A stretch of 64,000 nucleotides of DNA, taken from the NCBI GenBank assembly GCA_963722965.1, contig CAVROX010000003.1, forward strand, positions 3,273 through 67,272. The letters run 5' to 3'. This document shows positions 55,838-64,000 of this stretch, in pieces. The notes beneath the pieces are model-generated. The model worked only from the letters and a program-made list of their open reading frames with translations. It was not told the origin of the DNA and made no database searches. The DNA is from DATLSM01 sp963722965. GTDB lineage: Bacteria > Actinomycetota > Thermoleophilia > Solirubrobacterales > 70-9. The stretch's first letter is position 1; each line of letters starts with the position of its first letter. The position numbers were made by a program, and so were the translations under genes.

Positions 55838-57040
55838 CCTTCTTGCAGCGCTGTCGCGGCGCGCCAGTCCTTCGACCAAGTCCGCCCCACGCTCGGCGCC
55901 GTCGTGCTCCTTCGCCCAGGCCGCTAATTCGCCGGCACGCTCGCCGAAGGAGCGGTCGGTGAGGACCCGCTGCGTAGCCCAGCGCAGGGGGGAGGGGCGG
56001 CAAAGGCGCCAGGGAAGCGAGAGCCCGACCTTGGCCCAGGCGGCGCGCATCGCGGTCTCGCTCATGTCACCCGTGAAAGGGCAGATCAAGACCGGGGTGC
56101 CGGCCGCGAGCGCCCTGGCGACAGTGCCGTGTCCCCCGTGGGAGATAACCAGCGATGCCGCTGGCATCAGTTGGCTGTATCTGAGCCAGTCAACGAGGAT
56201 TGCATTTGGGGATATCTCGATCGGTTTTTTGGGAACGACTCGATTGGTCGTCGCCACGACCCGCACAGGCTCATCGGCCAGCGCCTCCAGTGCAGTCCGG
56301 ACAAGATGATTCTCAGAATCGTGTGCGGTACTCGGGGCGACCAAGACAAGCGGCTCCTCCCCGGGTGGCAGCTCGATCTCTGGGTGCGGCTGCTCGAATG
56401 CCATCGGCCCTGTCACCTCGACCCCGGGCGGCCAGCTCCGCGGGTACTCAAGCTGGGGAAAAGTGGCGACAAGCGCCAGGTCAGGGCTGATTCCGCCGTG
56501 GAAGTGCTCGATCGGCTCAAGCCCAAGTCGCGCTCGCTGCGCGTTGAGGTCGCGCCGCCCGTGTTCAAGGCCGATGTCCAGCGCCCGCTGCCCGGCGCGC
56601 CAAAGGATTCGTCCAACACTCGTGCGCGGAGCCCGCAGCCCCACCGCAAAGAACGGCATCCCAGGCTCGACCACGGGGTAGATGTGGGGGATCAGCGTCG
56701 CCCTCCGCACGCCAGCCTTCTCGGCGGCCAGGGCCGGTGCCAAGGTGAGGATGTCGCTAACGACAACGTGGGGACGCATCTCCTCCAGCAGCGGAAGCAG
56801 AGCTTGTGCGGCCTCTGCAGCGTGATCCCCCTCGACCGAGTCGGGGTCAGGAGGTGGGAACATCCGGTATTCCTCCGCCGCGGTGAAGCCGAGCCCCGCT
56901 TCCTCGACCGCACGGCGGCGCTCCTCCCAAGTCTCGACCACCACCTCGTGGCCGCGCCCGGCTAGCGCGCGCCCAAGCGAGATAGCTGGGAACGCATGCC
57001 CTGCGTCGCCGAAGGCGGCGATCAGGACGCGCAGGGTCAT
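55799..57040 (-). CDS. MGT/GT1-like UDP-glycosyltransferase whose frame ends inside tRNA-Asn
   Basis: 413 residues as read. N-domain VLIAAFGDAGHAFPAISLGR with the acceptor side, C-domain SLVISHGGHGTVARALAAGT followed by PVLICPF, the donor-binding HGG pattern of GT1 (macrolide or sterol type). The start ATG at 57040 directly follows the SDR stop. The last 20 or so residues (RRLRGWDSNPQPRG) are translated from the antisense of tRNA-Asn, so the natural stop was probably lost by a small change near 55850, or the overlap is real. Acceptor is unknown. Confidence 0.85.
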   Translation of the reverse strand: MTLRVLIAAFGDAGHAFPAISLGRALAGRGHEVVVETWEERRRAVEEAGLGFTAAEEYRMFPPPDPDSVEGDHAAEAAQALLPLLEEMRPHVVVSDILTLAPALAAEKAGVRRATLIPHIYPVVEPGMPFFAVGLRAPRTSVGRILWRAGQRALDIGLEHGRRDLNAQRARLGLEPIEHFHGGISPDLALVATFPQLEYPRSWPPGVEVTGPMAFEQPHPEIELPPGEEPLVLVAPSTAHDSENHLVRTALEALADEPVRVVATTNRVVPKKPIEISPNAILVDWLRYSQLMPAASLVISHGGHGTVARALAAGTPVLICPFTGDMSETAMRAAWAKVGLSLPWRLCRPSPLRWATQRVLTDRSFGERAGELAAWAKEHDGAERGADLVEGLARRDSAARRLRGWDSNPQPRG

Positions 57041-57772
57041 TTACGGAGTGTTGAGCCCCTCGCCCGGACGAGTGAAGACAATCTCCGGCACGTGGCAGTT
57101 GGGCGAGGTGCGCAGCAAAAAACGCACGGCCTCGCCTAGATCAGAAGGCTGGATCATCTGCTCCGCGGGAACCTGACCCTTGGCGAACTCAGTCATCGGC
57201 GTGTCGACGAAGCCGGGGGCAAGCGCCGTGCACTGGATCCCGGCCCCGCCCGCCTCGTGATGAGTCGACTGGGTGAAGTTGATCACCGCCGCCTTGGTCG
57301 CCGCGTAAATCGACAGCCAGGCCTGACCTCCCTTGCCGGCTATCGAGGCGGTATTTACGATCAAGGCCTTGCCGTGCTCAGTCCCGGCCTCGCGTAGCAT
57401 TGGCAGTCCTTCGCGAGTCCCGAGGATCAGGGCTCGCAGGTTGACCGCGAGCTGCATATCGAGGTGTTTGGTCTGGATTTCCTCCAGCGGCGACCCGATT
57501 CCGACCCCAGCGTTGTTGACCAGCACATCGAGACGTCCATAGGCATCGCGGTGCCTCGCGAAGACTCCGGCCACATCCTGCTCGTCCGTCATGTTGGCGG
57601 CGACGCTCTGCACCTCGATTCCGTCGGCGCGGAGTTCCGCGGCAGCCGACTCGAGCTTCTCCGGTCGGCGAGCGGCAACGGTCAAAGTGTAGCCGTCCTC
57701 ACCGAGGGCACGGGCGATCGCAAGGCCGATCCCGCTCGAGGCTCCTGTGATCAGCGCCGCTCTCCCCACCAT
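57041..57772 (-). CDS. Short-chain dehydrogenase/reductase
   Basis: 243 residues of the classical SDR fold: AALITGASSGIGLAIARAL (TGxxxGIG), LDVLVNNAGVGIGSPL (NNAG), VNTASIAGKGGQAWLSIYAA with TKAAV (Ser, Tyr, Lys), and APGFVDTPMT. NADP preference is suggested by AARRPEKL after strand 2. It is transcribed just before the glycosyltransferase, so the two may modify one small molecule. Confidence 0.93.
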   Translation of the reverse strand: MVGRAALITGASSGIGLAIARALGEDGYTLTVAARRPEKLESAAAELRADGIEVQSVAANMTDEQDVAGVFARHRDAYGRLDVLVNNAGVGIGSPLEEIQTKHLDMQLAVNLRALILGTREGLPMLREAGTEHGKALIVNTASIAGKGGQAWLSIYAATKAAVINFTQSTHHEAGGAGIQCTALAPGFVDTPMTEFAKGQVPAEQMIQPSDLGEAVRFLLRTSPNCHVPEIVFTRPGEGLNTP

Positions 57773-57879
57773 TTTCCCGCTCCTTCGGTCGCCTTCGGTC
57801 GGCGCACCCTATCGCCGCATGTCGATCGGGGTCGACGGGCGCAGATGCCGTTTCGATCCGCTCAAATAAGATTCCGCCG

Positions 57880-58917
57880 ATGTGCCCGGGTCGATTTGCC
57901 GCCGCTCTCGCCTGCTTGCTTGCGATGGTTGTCGTAGTGGGATGCGGCGGAGGGTCCACGAGCTCTACGCCCCAGGCCACTGCACAAAGTCGCCCCGCCC
58001 CGCCGCCCGGCGAATTTCCCAGTGGCAGCGGTCAGAGCCTCAAAGGGGTCCTTAAATCGGCCGAAGGCCGCTCGCACCTGGTCTTCGTGCCGACCACAGA
58101 AGCCCTTTATCCGGGGCCAAACCGTTATTCCTTCGAAGTCTTCAATAGCGAAAGGGCTCCTGTCAGCGACGCCAAGGTGGCGCTCTACATTGCCAAGGCG
58201 CCTCCGAAAGCCCGCAATGGTGCGGCGGGGAAAAAGAAGCCGAACCCCCTCGGCCATCAGGCGATTGGCCCTTTTCCGGCCGCCGTCGAAAGCCTCGCGA
58301 CCGAGCCTGCCTTTCGTTCCAAGACGACCGCCGAAGATCCCACCCCGGCCCCCGTTGTCTATGCCGCCGAACCCAGCTTCCCGGGCAACGGGGAATGGCG
58401 CTTGCTGGCCCTGGTCAAGGAAGGAAGAAGAACCACCTGGACAGTGCTGCCGACCGCCACTGTCGGCGAATTTACGATGATCCCGCGAGTCGGCCAGCGG
58501 GCTCCGCTAATCCACACGCCTACCCCGGCGAGCGTCGGTGGTGACCTCTCGAAGCTCTCGACGCGCGTCCCCCCGGATACCCAAAACCAGGTTGATTACG
58601 CGACCGTTCTCGGAAAAGAGCCAATAGTCCTCTTGTTTGCAACCCCTAAATTCTGCCAGAGTCGGACTTGCAGCCCGGTCGTCGACGTGGCCGAGCAAGT
58701 CAAACGGCTATACGGAGACAAGGCGGCATTCATTCAGATGGAGATCTACAACGACAACAATCCGAGCAAGGGAGTGCGGCCCCAGGTGAGGGCGTTCCAT
58801 CTCCCCAGCGTCCCCTGGCTATTTGTGATCGACCGCAACGGCACGATCAGCTCTGAGATCGCTGGCGGCTTCGGCGTCGAAAAGCTGACTCAGCTAGTGA
58901 AGGAAGTGAGCCAGTGA
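57880..58917 (+). CDS. Lipoprotein with thioredoxin-like C-terminal domain
   Basis: 345 residues. A signal peptide with lipobox VVGC (Cys22) predicts a membrane-anchored outer-face protein. Residues 60-190 form a beta-rich domain. Residues 215-345 are thioredoxin-like (VDYATVLGKEPIVLLFATPK, then FCQSRTCSPVVDVAEQV, and FHLPSVPWLFVIDRNGTISS). The redox pair is CxxxxC instead of CxxC, so classic disulfide exchange is doubtful. It overlaps the HPt gene, an odd partnership for an exported protein. Confidence 0.85.
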   Translation: MCPGRFAAALACLLAMVVVVGCGGGSTSSTPQATAQSRPAPPPGEFPSGSGQSLKGVLKSAEGRSHLVFVPTTEALYPGPNRYSFEVFNSERAPVSDAKVALYIAKAPPKARNGAAGKKKPNPLGHQAIGPFPAAVESLATEPAFRSKTTAEDPTPAPVVYAAEPSFPGNGEWRLLALVKEGRRTTWTVLPTATVGEFTMIPRVGQRAPLIHTPTPASVGGDLSKLSTRVPPDTQNQVDYATVLGKEPIVLLFATPKFCQSRTCSPVVDVAEQVKRLYGDKAAFIQMEIYNDNNPSKGVRPQVRAFHLPSVPWLFVIDRNGTISSEIAGGFGVEKLTQLVKEVSQ

Positions 58918-59282
58918 TGAGCGAGAAGGCCGCCTCCCAAGCAGAGCTCCTGAGCTCCTTCGCCGAAGAGGCGCGGCGCCGCTGCGACGTTATTTCCGCT
59001 GGCCTGGCGACCGAGACGAGCGACTTTGAGACGATGCGAGCCGAAGCCCATGCCCTCAAGGGGACTGCCGCTGTGGTCGGTTTGCGCCGCCTCGCCGAGC
59101 TTGCTGGCCTGATGGAGTCCGATCTCGCAGAAGCCAAGAAGACCGGCGTGATCCGCGGCGGGCGCGCCCATCAGATAGCCGACGCTGCTAAGGCCCTTGC
59201 CGACGGTGCGACTGCTGCGGCGGAGGGAAGCGAGGAGCCCCCCGACGTTGGCCGCTCTCTCGCCCAGCTTTTCAGCGCTTAG
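58917..59282 (+). CDS. HPt-domain phosphotransfer protein
   Basis: 121 residues from ATG 58917 (a GTG at 58914 is also in frame). The four-helix Hpt bundle has RAEAHALKGTAAVVGLRRLA, with His45 as the phosphate-accepting residue. No histidine kinase or response regulator is encoded nearby, so it is an orphan. The start overlaps the lipoprotein stop (TGATG). Confidence 0.85.
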   Translation: MSEKAASQAELLSSFAEEARRRCDVISAGLATETSDFETMRAEAHALKGTAAVVGLRRLAELAGLMESDLAEAKKTGVIRGGRAHQIADAAKALADGATAAAEGSEEPPDVGRSLAQLFSA

Positions 59283-59300
59283 CGCTAGGCTCGCCCCACC

Positions 59301-59374
59301 GGGGCGGTAGCTCAGTTGGTCAGAGCAGCGGACTCATAATCCGTCGGTCGCTGGTTCGAGTCCAGCCCGCCCCA
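59301..59374 (+). tRNA. tRNA-Met (CAT)
   Basis: The 74-nt cloverleaf has acceptor GGGGCGG/CCGCCCC, anticodon loop CTCATAA with CAT, T-arm GCTGG/CCAGC and discriminator A. It lacks the initiator features (first pair is G-C), so it is elongator Met or, less likely, the lysidine-modified Ile tRNA. Confidence 0.93.
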
Positions 59375-59838
59375 TTCGTTGTGGTTGTTACAACGATCCT
59401 GCTGCAAAGGGGCATGTTCTGATGTCCCCTCGCGCTGCTGCGGTACAGGCCGGCGTCAATCCAGGGGCTGCAATGCCGTGGGCGCGACGGTTGGGACCTG
59501 CGGCGGCTCCCGTTTCGACGGCGAAGCAGGAGTCTGGCTGCAGGTCAGCGAGGCGCTCGGTCCTCGTCCTTTGCAGGTGTTCGGTGCACGATCCAAGGCG
59601 CTCCTGCTTTATGGAGAGTGCGAACGTGAGGCTCTCGGTCGGCGTCGCAGCGGTGACCCGGCCGGCTCAGCCTCGCCCACCGACCGCGATTCCTAGGGGA
59701 TTGCGGCCGTTGGGGATGAAGAGGCTGCCCCAGCGCTGAGAGCCAAGAGCGCGGTCGCCGCAAGGGAGCCAAACAACCCACCTGACTTGCCTCATCTTGG
59801 CCGCCGTGATGTTTTCGATCCGCATGCCACGGAAGGTC
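59375..59838. other. Intergenic region after tRNA-Met, nothing seen
   Basis: About 460 nt. Frames here are arginine- and serine-rich and not family-like. No integrase or repeat copy adjoins this tRNA. Confidence 0.4.
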
Positions 59839-61035
59839 CTAAACCCTCAACTTCTTGACTGCTGGTGTGGGATCCGCTCCGGCGGAGTTCACTCCGCGCA
59901 CCTCGAAGGTGTAGCGGCCACGCTTCAGGTGCTTGTAGGTTACGGGCGAACTGCAGGCGCTGAAGGCCGCCCTTTGCTTTTTGTGGTGCTTGCCTTTCTC
60001 CCTTGGCTTGATCAGCTCGCACTGGAAGCCGGTGGCAGCGGTGGCGGTGAAGCTGACGCTTGCCTTGCCCTGCTTCGTGTTGATCGTCGTCTTGGTAACG
60101 GTCGTGTTTTTTGGCGGCGAGGTCGTCGTGTTACTTGGCGGCGGCACACTGGGGAGCGACAGCGAGTCGACCGCGACGCCGCCGGGATTGGCTGGGACGC
60201 TTATGAAGTTCTCTTCTACGCCGATTCCGTCGAGGTTGGCCCGCCCGATGCTTGCGGCGCAGTCATTGGCCCAGTAGATGTAGGTGGCATCCACCGCTGG
60301 GGAATTGGTGCAGCCCCCCGAACCGGCAATGAAGCTGTTGTTGGCTTCGTTGCCGTCGAGCGAGGCCCGCCCGATCGTGTTCGATTGGTTGTTTCCCCAA
60401 TAGATGAAGGAGCCGTTCACCGCGACCCCAGCCGGTTCCTGGGCTCCGCCGATGAAGCTCTCGTCGGGTTCTTCGCCGTCGAGCTTCGCCCGCCCGATCG
60501 TCGTACCGCGTTCGTTTGCCCAATAGACGTAGGAGGAGTCGACGGCCACGCCGCAGGGATGATTGGCTCCGGTGATGAAGCTCTCTTCGGGGTCTTCGCC
60601 GTCGAGCTTCGCCCGCCCGATCGTGCCCGATTCGTGGTTGCCCCAGTAGATGTATTCGCTGTTGACGGCTATTCCGCAGGGGTCGGCGGCGCCGGTGATG
60701 AAGCTCTGGCTTACTTCGGTCCCGTTGAGGTTCGCGCGTCCGATCGTCGAGTGCGCGCCGAAGGCGTTTGCCCAGTAGATATGGGCGGCGTCGACCGCAA
60801 CCCCGACCGGCCCTGTGGCGCCTCCGATGAAGGTCTCATCTGCCCCGGTCCCGTCGAGATTGGCTCTGCCTATGGTTGTCCCGGCGCCACCACTTCGGTT
60901 AGTCCAGTAGACGTATGCGGTGGCTGTCTGGGCGAGTGCGAAGAAAAGCACCAGGGCGGCGAAAAGGCTCAAGGCGCAGGCCGCAGCTTGATGCCGCTTC
61001 TGAGCGCGGTCCAGGAATGAGCTCCAGAACGCCAA
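59839..61035 (-). CDS. Secreted YWTN-type beta-propeller protein with C-terminal cysteine-pair module
   Basis: 398 residues. After a signal segment (ALSLFAALVLFFALAQTATA) there are about six blades with the repeat IYWANAFG and IGRANLDGTEV (LDL-receptor YWTN-like, about residues 42-285), each ending in a FITGA-x-P-GVAVD strand. A threonine-rich linker leads to a 70-residue module (QCELIKPREKGKHHK, FSACSSPVTYKHLKRGRYTF) shared with the 34794-36923 protein. It is likely exported, with ligand unknown. Confidence 0.85.
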   Translation of the reverse strand: MAFWSSFLDRAQKRHQAAACALSLFAALVLFFALAQTATAYVYWTNRSGGAGTTIGRANLDGTGADETFIGGATGPVGVAVDAAHIYWANAFGAHSTIGRANLNGTEVSQSFITGAADPCGIAVNSEYIYWGNHESGTIGRAKLDGEDPEESFITGANHPCGVAVDSSYVYWANERGTTIGRAKLDGEEPDESFIGGAQEPAGVAVNGSFIYWGNNQSNTIGRASLDGNEANNSFIAGSGGCTNSPAVDATYIYWANDCAASIGRANLDGIGVEENFISVPANPGGVAVDSLSLPSVPPPSNTTTSPPKNTTVTKTTINTKQGKASVSFTATAATGFQCELIKPREKGKHHKKQRAAFSACSSPVTYKHLKRGRYTFEVRGVNSAGADPTPAVKKLRV

Positions 61036-61517
61036 ACTGCGATCAGCCTATATCAATGGCCCACCGCCTCGCGCGAGGCGAATGAGTGCTGACCCAGCCC
61101 CCATGCCAAGCCGGCGCAGACGCCTGCCAACGGGAACGCCACCGACCAGGGCAAGAAAAACGACCCTCCCGGTTGGCATCGCGTAAGCGATCACCGAAGT
61201 TCTTGCTGTGGGTCGCGAGCCTCGAGGTTGTTAGATGTCAGGCGTTCACCGTCCCAAAGCTCACACTTGGCTGCCAATCCAGCAGTGCGCCGCGCCGACC
61301 GAGCACTTCTCCTAGGCCGTAGCAAACCGGGCGCCCGGGCCACCTTTGCCGCACAGGACGAGCATTGCTTGTCTGGATGCCGGCGGCATCCGGAGCTCTC
61401 GCTTGGCCCTGGCGAAGCAGAAACGGGCGACTCATCACCGTGACTGACGATCCTCGTCCTTTGCACAACTCTCGGTCCCAACTACCGGCGCACCTGCTCC
61501 TGTTGTAAGGAGGCGTC
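61036..61517. other. Intergenic region, nothing convincing
   Basis: About 480 nt. It ends in a near-perfect ribosome site (TAAGGAGG) used by the tiny frame at 61518. Confidence 0.4.
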
Positions 61518-61592
61518 GTGCCCGAGCGGCCCGACATCGCAGACTCCGCCGCTTACTGGCTCATCTACCTGGCCACCTTTGTGCTGGTCTAA
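61518..61592 (+). CDS. Candidate 24-residue membrane peptide
   Basis: GTG at 61518 is placed 7 nt after AAGGAGG, the best ribosome site in the region. The product is PERPDIADSAAYWLIYLATF followed by VLV, a short acidic head and one hydrophobic helix, ending in TAA. Small single-helix proteins of this size are often missed. It could also be a leader peptide. Coding status is unproved. Confidence 0.45.
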   Translation: MPERPDIADSAAYWLIYLATFVLV

Positions 61593-61725
61593 TGGTGGGT
61601 TCCGCTCGGCGCTGCGCCTCCTAAGCCTCGGGATATTTGAGGAAGCTGACCTGGATCGGCGTTTCCTCGCCAACGAGACTCGTATCCCCGGCCATGGCTC
61701 GACCGGATAGAGTGAGCCTGCCCTT

Positions 61726-62025
61726 ATGGCAGAGACCTACACAAGCGGCACCTGGAGGGTCAACCCCGGCGAGGACGCGGCGTTCATCGAGGAGTGGACG
61801 GCGTTCGTCACCTGGGCGAGCAGCATGCCGGGCTCGGGTACGTTCCGCTTGGTTCGCGACCTGGACGAGGCAGGGACCTACCAAAGCTTCGCCCCTTGGG
61901 AGAGCTTCGAGACTCAGCGGGCTTGGAAGGAACTTCCCGATTTCAACGAACGGATCATGCGCGTCCGCAGCCACTGCGAAGACTTCCAGCCCGTCACCTA
62001 CGAGCTTGTGACCAAGGTCGAGTAG
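61726..62025 (+). CDS. ABM-family small monooxygenase-like protein
   Basis: 99 residues of the dimeric ferredoxin-like fold: YTSGTWRVNPGEDAAFIEEW, GSGTFRLVRDLDEAGTYQSF, PWESFETQRAWKELPDFNER. Related proteins oxidise polyketide-like or haem-like substrates or act as binding modules. It has no recognisable partner, although another small ferredoxin-fold gene lies at 19538. Confidence 0.82.
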   Translation: MAETYTSGTWRVNPGEDAAFIEEWTAFVTWASSMPGSGTFRLVRDLDEAGTYQSFAPWESFETQRAWKELPDFNERIMRVRSHCEDFQPVTYELVTKVE

Positions 62026-62329
62026 GTAACGCCAGCCCTCTGTGCTTCGGGGCGCCCACCCCAAGCGGACGCGCATCGCGGGAGATTCCCGAATCCTCGC
62101 CTGCGGAGCGTTGTCGTCCCACCCAAGCCTGGTACGACAGTCCTGGGACGACGGCGACACGGGGCGGTTCCTCGTCGAACCTGTCGAAGGCTCCGCGATC
62201 CGCTACCTGGGGCAACGAGGTCGGTGTAAAGCGTTAGCGGCCCCGCGGGCGACCTGCGGGAGGCCCTAACGGTTGAGGTGAGCTTTTGGCACTCCGCGTC
62301 GGTCGGACCCTCCGAGTGAGGACTGGTGG
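62026..62329. other. Intergenic region, nothing seen
   Basis: About 300 nt between convergent genes. Frames lack family resemblance. Confidence 0.35.
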
Positions 62330-62758
62330 TCAGGAGGGTGGACGCCAACCTCTGTCCAGGGTCGTCTGCCCCACCTCGATGATGTAGCCATCGGGGTCGC
62401 GGATGTAGCAGCGGATCTCGGTCTCGTGCTGTTTCGGCGCCGTCAGGAATTCGGCGCCTCGAGCGCTCCACTCCTCGTAGACCGCGTGGATGTCGGCAAC
62501 ACGGATGTTCAGGAAGCTGCTGACCCGATCGGGTCCGGTGGCGTCTCGAGCGTGACCGTCGGCTTGTCGTCGGTCGGCCCGCCTCCGACATTGATGATGA
62601 TCCAGCTGTTGGCGAGCGCGACGTAGTCACCTCGTCACCCGCCTCGCCAGCGATCACCGTCTGCCGCCCAGTACCTCGGTGTAGAACCGGCGCGAACGCT
62701 CGACGTCGTCTGAAACGATGAAGTGCGCTAAAACCATCTCCTCGTCGATGTTGTTCAT
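62330..62758 (-). CDS. VOC-superfamily protein, about three frame breaks
   Basis: In joined reading: NIDEEMVLAHFIVSDDVERS with RRFYTEVLGG (first half, metal His), SWIIINVGGGPTDDKPTVTL in the middle, FLNIRVADIHAVYEEWSARG and CYIRDPDGYIIEVGQTTLD (metal Glu) at the end. It is a glyoxalase/dioxygenase-type small enzyme of about 142 residues. Breaks lie near 62665, 62625 and 62535. Start ATG 62758, stop TGA 62330. It is followed by the nitronate monooxygenase upstream on the same strand. Confidence 0.82.
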
Positions 62759-62785
62759 GCTGACCTCCGTTGTTGGGATTGGACG

Positions 62786-63448
62786 CTACAACCGCGATAC
62801 GAGTTCGGCCACGATCTCCGCAGCGGGCTGTCTCTGTTTGGCGAGCGCGACGCTCTGTCCGCCCCAAAGCGCCAGCGCCTCGATCTCACCGGTCGTTCCG
62901 AACATCGGGGGCGCGGGGGAATATCGAAGAATCGGATCGCCTGAAGCGAAGTGCGCTATCACCTCCCCTTCTCCCGGTCGACTGCCCGGTGGCGGGCGGC
63001 CCGCGGCCTCCCACCTCTCGGCCATAGAGTTGTGGATGGCGCGGTGCCGAGAGTTCGGCCATCCCACCTCATAAAGGTTGGGATACCACTCTGCATTGGT
63101 CTCGCTCGCGGCTACCAGGCGGCGCCGATACTCCTCGTGGATCGGCATCTCCTCGGCCAAGAGAAACCGGGTGCCCAACCAGGCGGCCTGCGCGCCGAGG
63201 GCGAGCATGGCCGCGACTCCTCGAGCGTCACCGATCCCACCGGCCGCGATGACCGGTAGCGGTGCCACCGGATCGACTACCGCTGGCACCAACGGGAGCG
63301 TTGCCACGCCGCCCCACACGTGTCCGCCGGCCTCCCAACCCTGCGCAACGATGATGTCCACTCCACATCCGACTGCGCGCCGCGCTTCCTCGGCACTCCC
63401 GACCGTGTGGGCGAAACGCGCCGATTGAGTGGTTGGGTACTGCCCCAT
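62786..63448 (-). pseudogene. Nitronate monooxygenase, 5'-truncated
   Basis: Oxidises alkyl nitronates (for example propionate 3-nitronate) with FMN. The 220 residues show the last two thirds of the family: VGSAEEARRAVGCGVDIIVA with QGWEAGGHVWGG, VIAAGGIGDARGVAAMLALG and AAWLGTRFLLAEEMPIHEEY. The first 100 or so residues, with the FMN-binding start, are absent, and upstream DNA to 63633 has no matching frame. The product is probably inactive unless the start was lost by sequence error. Confidence 0.8.
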
Positions 63449-63633
63449 GTTGCACTTCCCCTCGCACAGTTTGCGAGCGCGCGGCGTCCTAGCTGGCTCG
63501 CTTACGCCGGGGCGCAGCGACCAGACTCCCGACCGCGCGAAGTCAAGCGGGTGCGCGCCAGCCCAGTCGTTTGATCTGGTCGCCAGCGCAGCCGTTTACG
63601 GCCTCAGCTCTGCCACGACGGATGTGGATTTCT

Positions 63634-64000
63634 CTAGTGACCATGCTCCTGACTCGTTGCTTGAGGTGACCTCTGCCCGGGGGGCTGGGCATCCCTAGCC
63701 CACGATGCCACGGCCGCCAACTCGGCGGAAGGGCGCTCCTCCACGACCCGGGGGCGGCCGGCGAACACGAGCCCCGACTCGGCATCTAGGCAAATTTCAT
63801 CTCCCTCGGCAAAGGTGCGCTGGCCGATTCTCGCCCGTCGAGCGTCGAGGTCGACCTCGAGCTCGTGACAGCCGACGAGGCACGGCTTGGCGCGGTCGCG
63901 CGCAACGACGGCGGCGTGCGACGTGCGGCCGCCGCTGCCCGTCAGCACGCCCGCCGCTATGGCCATCCCAGCGATGTCCTCGGTTGTCGTGTCGGGACGC
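63634..64000 (-). CDS. PEP-utilising enzyme (PPDK-like) swivelling domain, 5' end off window
   Basis: Reads RPDTTTEDIAGMAIAAGVLT then GSGGRTSHAAVVARDRAKPC and LVG. The TSHAA histidine carries the phosphate in pyruvate phosphate dikinase and PEP synthase. The frame ends about 60 residues later, just where PPDK would begin its C-terminal PEP-binding barrel (ASWARD matches the start). It is either a two-domain ATP-grasp/swivel protein, which exists in actinomycetes, or a truncated PPDK next to another truncated gene. Confidence 0.8.
   Translation of the reverse strand, partial: RPDTTTEDIAGMAIAAGVLTGSGGRTSHAAVVARDRAKPCLVGCHELEVDLDARRARIGQRTFAEGDEICLDAESGLVFAGRPRVVEERPSAELAAVASWARDAQPPGQRSPQATSQEHGH

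Noticed and set aside
1..64000. CRISPR array or cas genes
   Set aside because: No evenly spaced direct repeats with unique spacers were seen. The 11-bp repeats occur only as pairs and are too short.

Overview
The window is GC-rich chromosomal DNA from an actinomycete, most likely of the class Thermoleophilia (Solirubrobacterales or Gaiellales). The evidence is the conserved order tlyA-nadK-recN-steA-steB-pyrG, the presence of a DUF3866 gene next to xerD, and several large secreted proteins built from repeat and cysteine-pair domains that I associate with that class. The placement is inferred from gene content, because no rRNA gene is present.

Layout. 1-5.2 kb (minus strand) holds a metal and membrane block: a PRC/MgtE_N/CBS protein, a divergent Nramp-type transporter, an LtrA-family membrane protein and an M42 aminopeptidase that runs off the left edge. 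5.35-9.45 kb (plus strand) is a housekeeping operon: efp, nusB, a small helical protein, ispA and dxs, the last two making isoprenoid precursors. 9.5-20 kb is a mixed region with a CPA1 antiporter, an HdeD-like protein, a COG4705 protein and several secreted or anchored proteins. 20-38 kb is accessory DNA. An IS630-family element has split a flavoprotein gene with a clean TA duplication. A dispersed repeat family carries pairs of an 11-bp direct repeat. A helicase gene survives only as a remnant, and a tRNA 3' fragment with its terminator looks like an integration scar. Among these lie an alpha/beta hydrolase-adenylate cyclase fusion, an XRE regulator with a perfect operator-like palindrome, and large secreted repeat proteins.

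38.2-55.8 kb is a long plus-strand housekeeping run: tlyA, nadK, an MFS exporter, recN, steA, steB, an MraY-like transferase, pyrG, an M20 peptidase, DUF3866, xerD, mutM, recO, dgt, dnaG and tRNA-Asn. Many of these overlap by ATGA or GTGA, which suggests translational coupling. 55.8-64 kb holds a glycosyltransferase/SDR pair, a lipoprotein with a thioredoxin-like fold followed by an HPt protein, tRNA-Met, a secreted YWTN-type repeat protein, small monooxygenase and VOC enzymes, and two truncated genes (nitronate monooxygenase and a PEP-utilising enzyme).

The sequence has many reading-frame breaks, mostly single extra bases and often one G or C too many in a short run. They are dense in pyrG, the MFS gene, recN, mutM and Nramp, and absent from neighbours such as steA, steB, the M20 peptidase, DUF3866 and xerD. 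For essential genes such as pyrG, dxs and dnaG I read them as consensus errors, not decay, and I annotate one locus across the breaks.
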